From: Hofstenia miamia
Taxonomy: Eukaryota > Xenacoelomorpha > Acoela
DNA: 28,520 bases
NCBI GenBank assembly: GCA_004352715.1
Contig: SCFE01000097.1
Location: 1,475,692 to 1,504,211 of the forward strand
Direction of reading: 5' to 3'
Shown here one piece after another: positions 28,504 to 28,520 of the stretch. A program made the position numbers and the translations under genes. The notes under the pieces were generated by a model. That model ran no database searches. It worked only from the letters and a program-made list of their open reading frames with translations, and was not told the origin of the DNA. The number at the start of each line of letters is the position of its first letter. Within the stretch, counting starts at the first letter, position 1.

Positions 28504-28520
28504 ATATATATATATATATA
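28504..28520. repeat. (TA)n at window end
   Basis: TA repeat running off the window. Confidence 0.9.

Overview
The window looks like nuclear DNA of an AT-rich invertebrate animal, with no bacterial-style gene layout. Supporting signs are the low GC content, many (TA)n microsatellites, GT-AG introns, AATAAA polyadenylation signals, and decayed metazoan transposons of nearly every class. An arthropod or cnidarian-like genome fits best, but the species cannot be fixed from the sequence. There are four N gaps. No tRNA, rRNA, CRISPR or operon structure was recognised.

Layout. 1-4.3 kb: a hAT-like MITE (about 0.49-0.84 kb), a broken piggyBac transposase 3' end (about 2.07-2.5 kb), and a long inverted repeat around a (TA)n gap (about 3.1-3.3 kb). 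4.3-7.6 kb: a LINE 3' end on the minus strand, a hAT-like MITE carrying a 30-bp GC-rich minisatellite, and a TTAA-flanked MITE. 7.8-10.6 kb: coding-like remnants, including a hAT dimerisation-domain fragment. 10.6-11.9 kb: a Penelope-like element (PLE, copy 1) with an RT YVDD motif and a GIY-YIG endonuclease. 12.05-13.2 kb: a hAT-like MITE into which an internally deleted mariner-like element has inserted. 13.8-14.8 kb: a fragment of a widespread uncharacterised invertebrate repeat gene, and a third GIY-YIG remnant. 16.2-17.2 kb: PLE copy 2. 19.37-19.6 kb: five near-palindromes at a 51-bp period. 20.96-21.25 kb: a probable host exon resembling the C-terminus of cyclin-D1-binding protein 1 (GCIP). 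22.3-23.96 kb: a complete but dead Tc1 element with both TIRs and TA duplications. 25.0-26.2 kb: two further MITE-like inverted-repeat elements. 26.35-28.05 kb: a multi-exon gene joining a MULE transposase domain to a C-terminal RING finger.

The content is mainly a graveyard of mobile elements. The host-like signals are the GCIP-like exon and possibly the MULE-RING gene. That gene keeps all three catalytic acidic residues and several short introns but has two nonsense codons, one frameshift and a lost RING ligand. The points most worth a second look are the MULE-RING fusion, the 51-bp palindrome array, the ribozyme-like motifs at PLE ends, the repeat phase kept across three of the four gaps, and the nested insertion at 12-13 kb.
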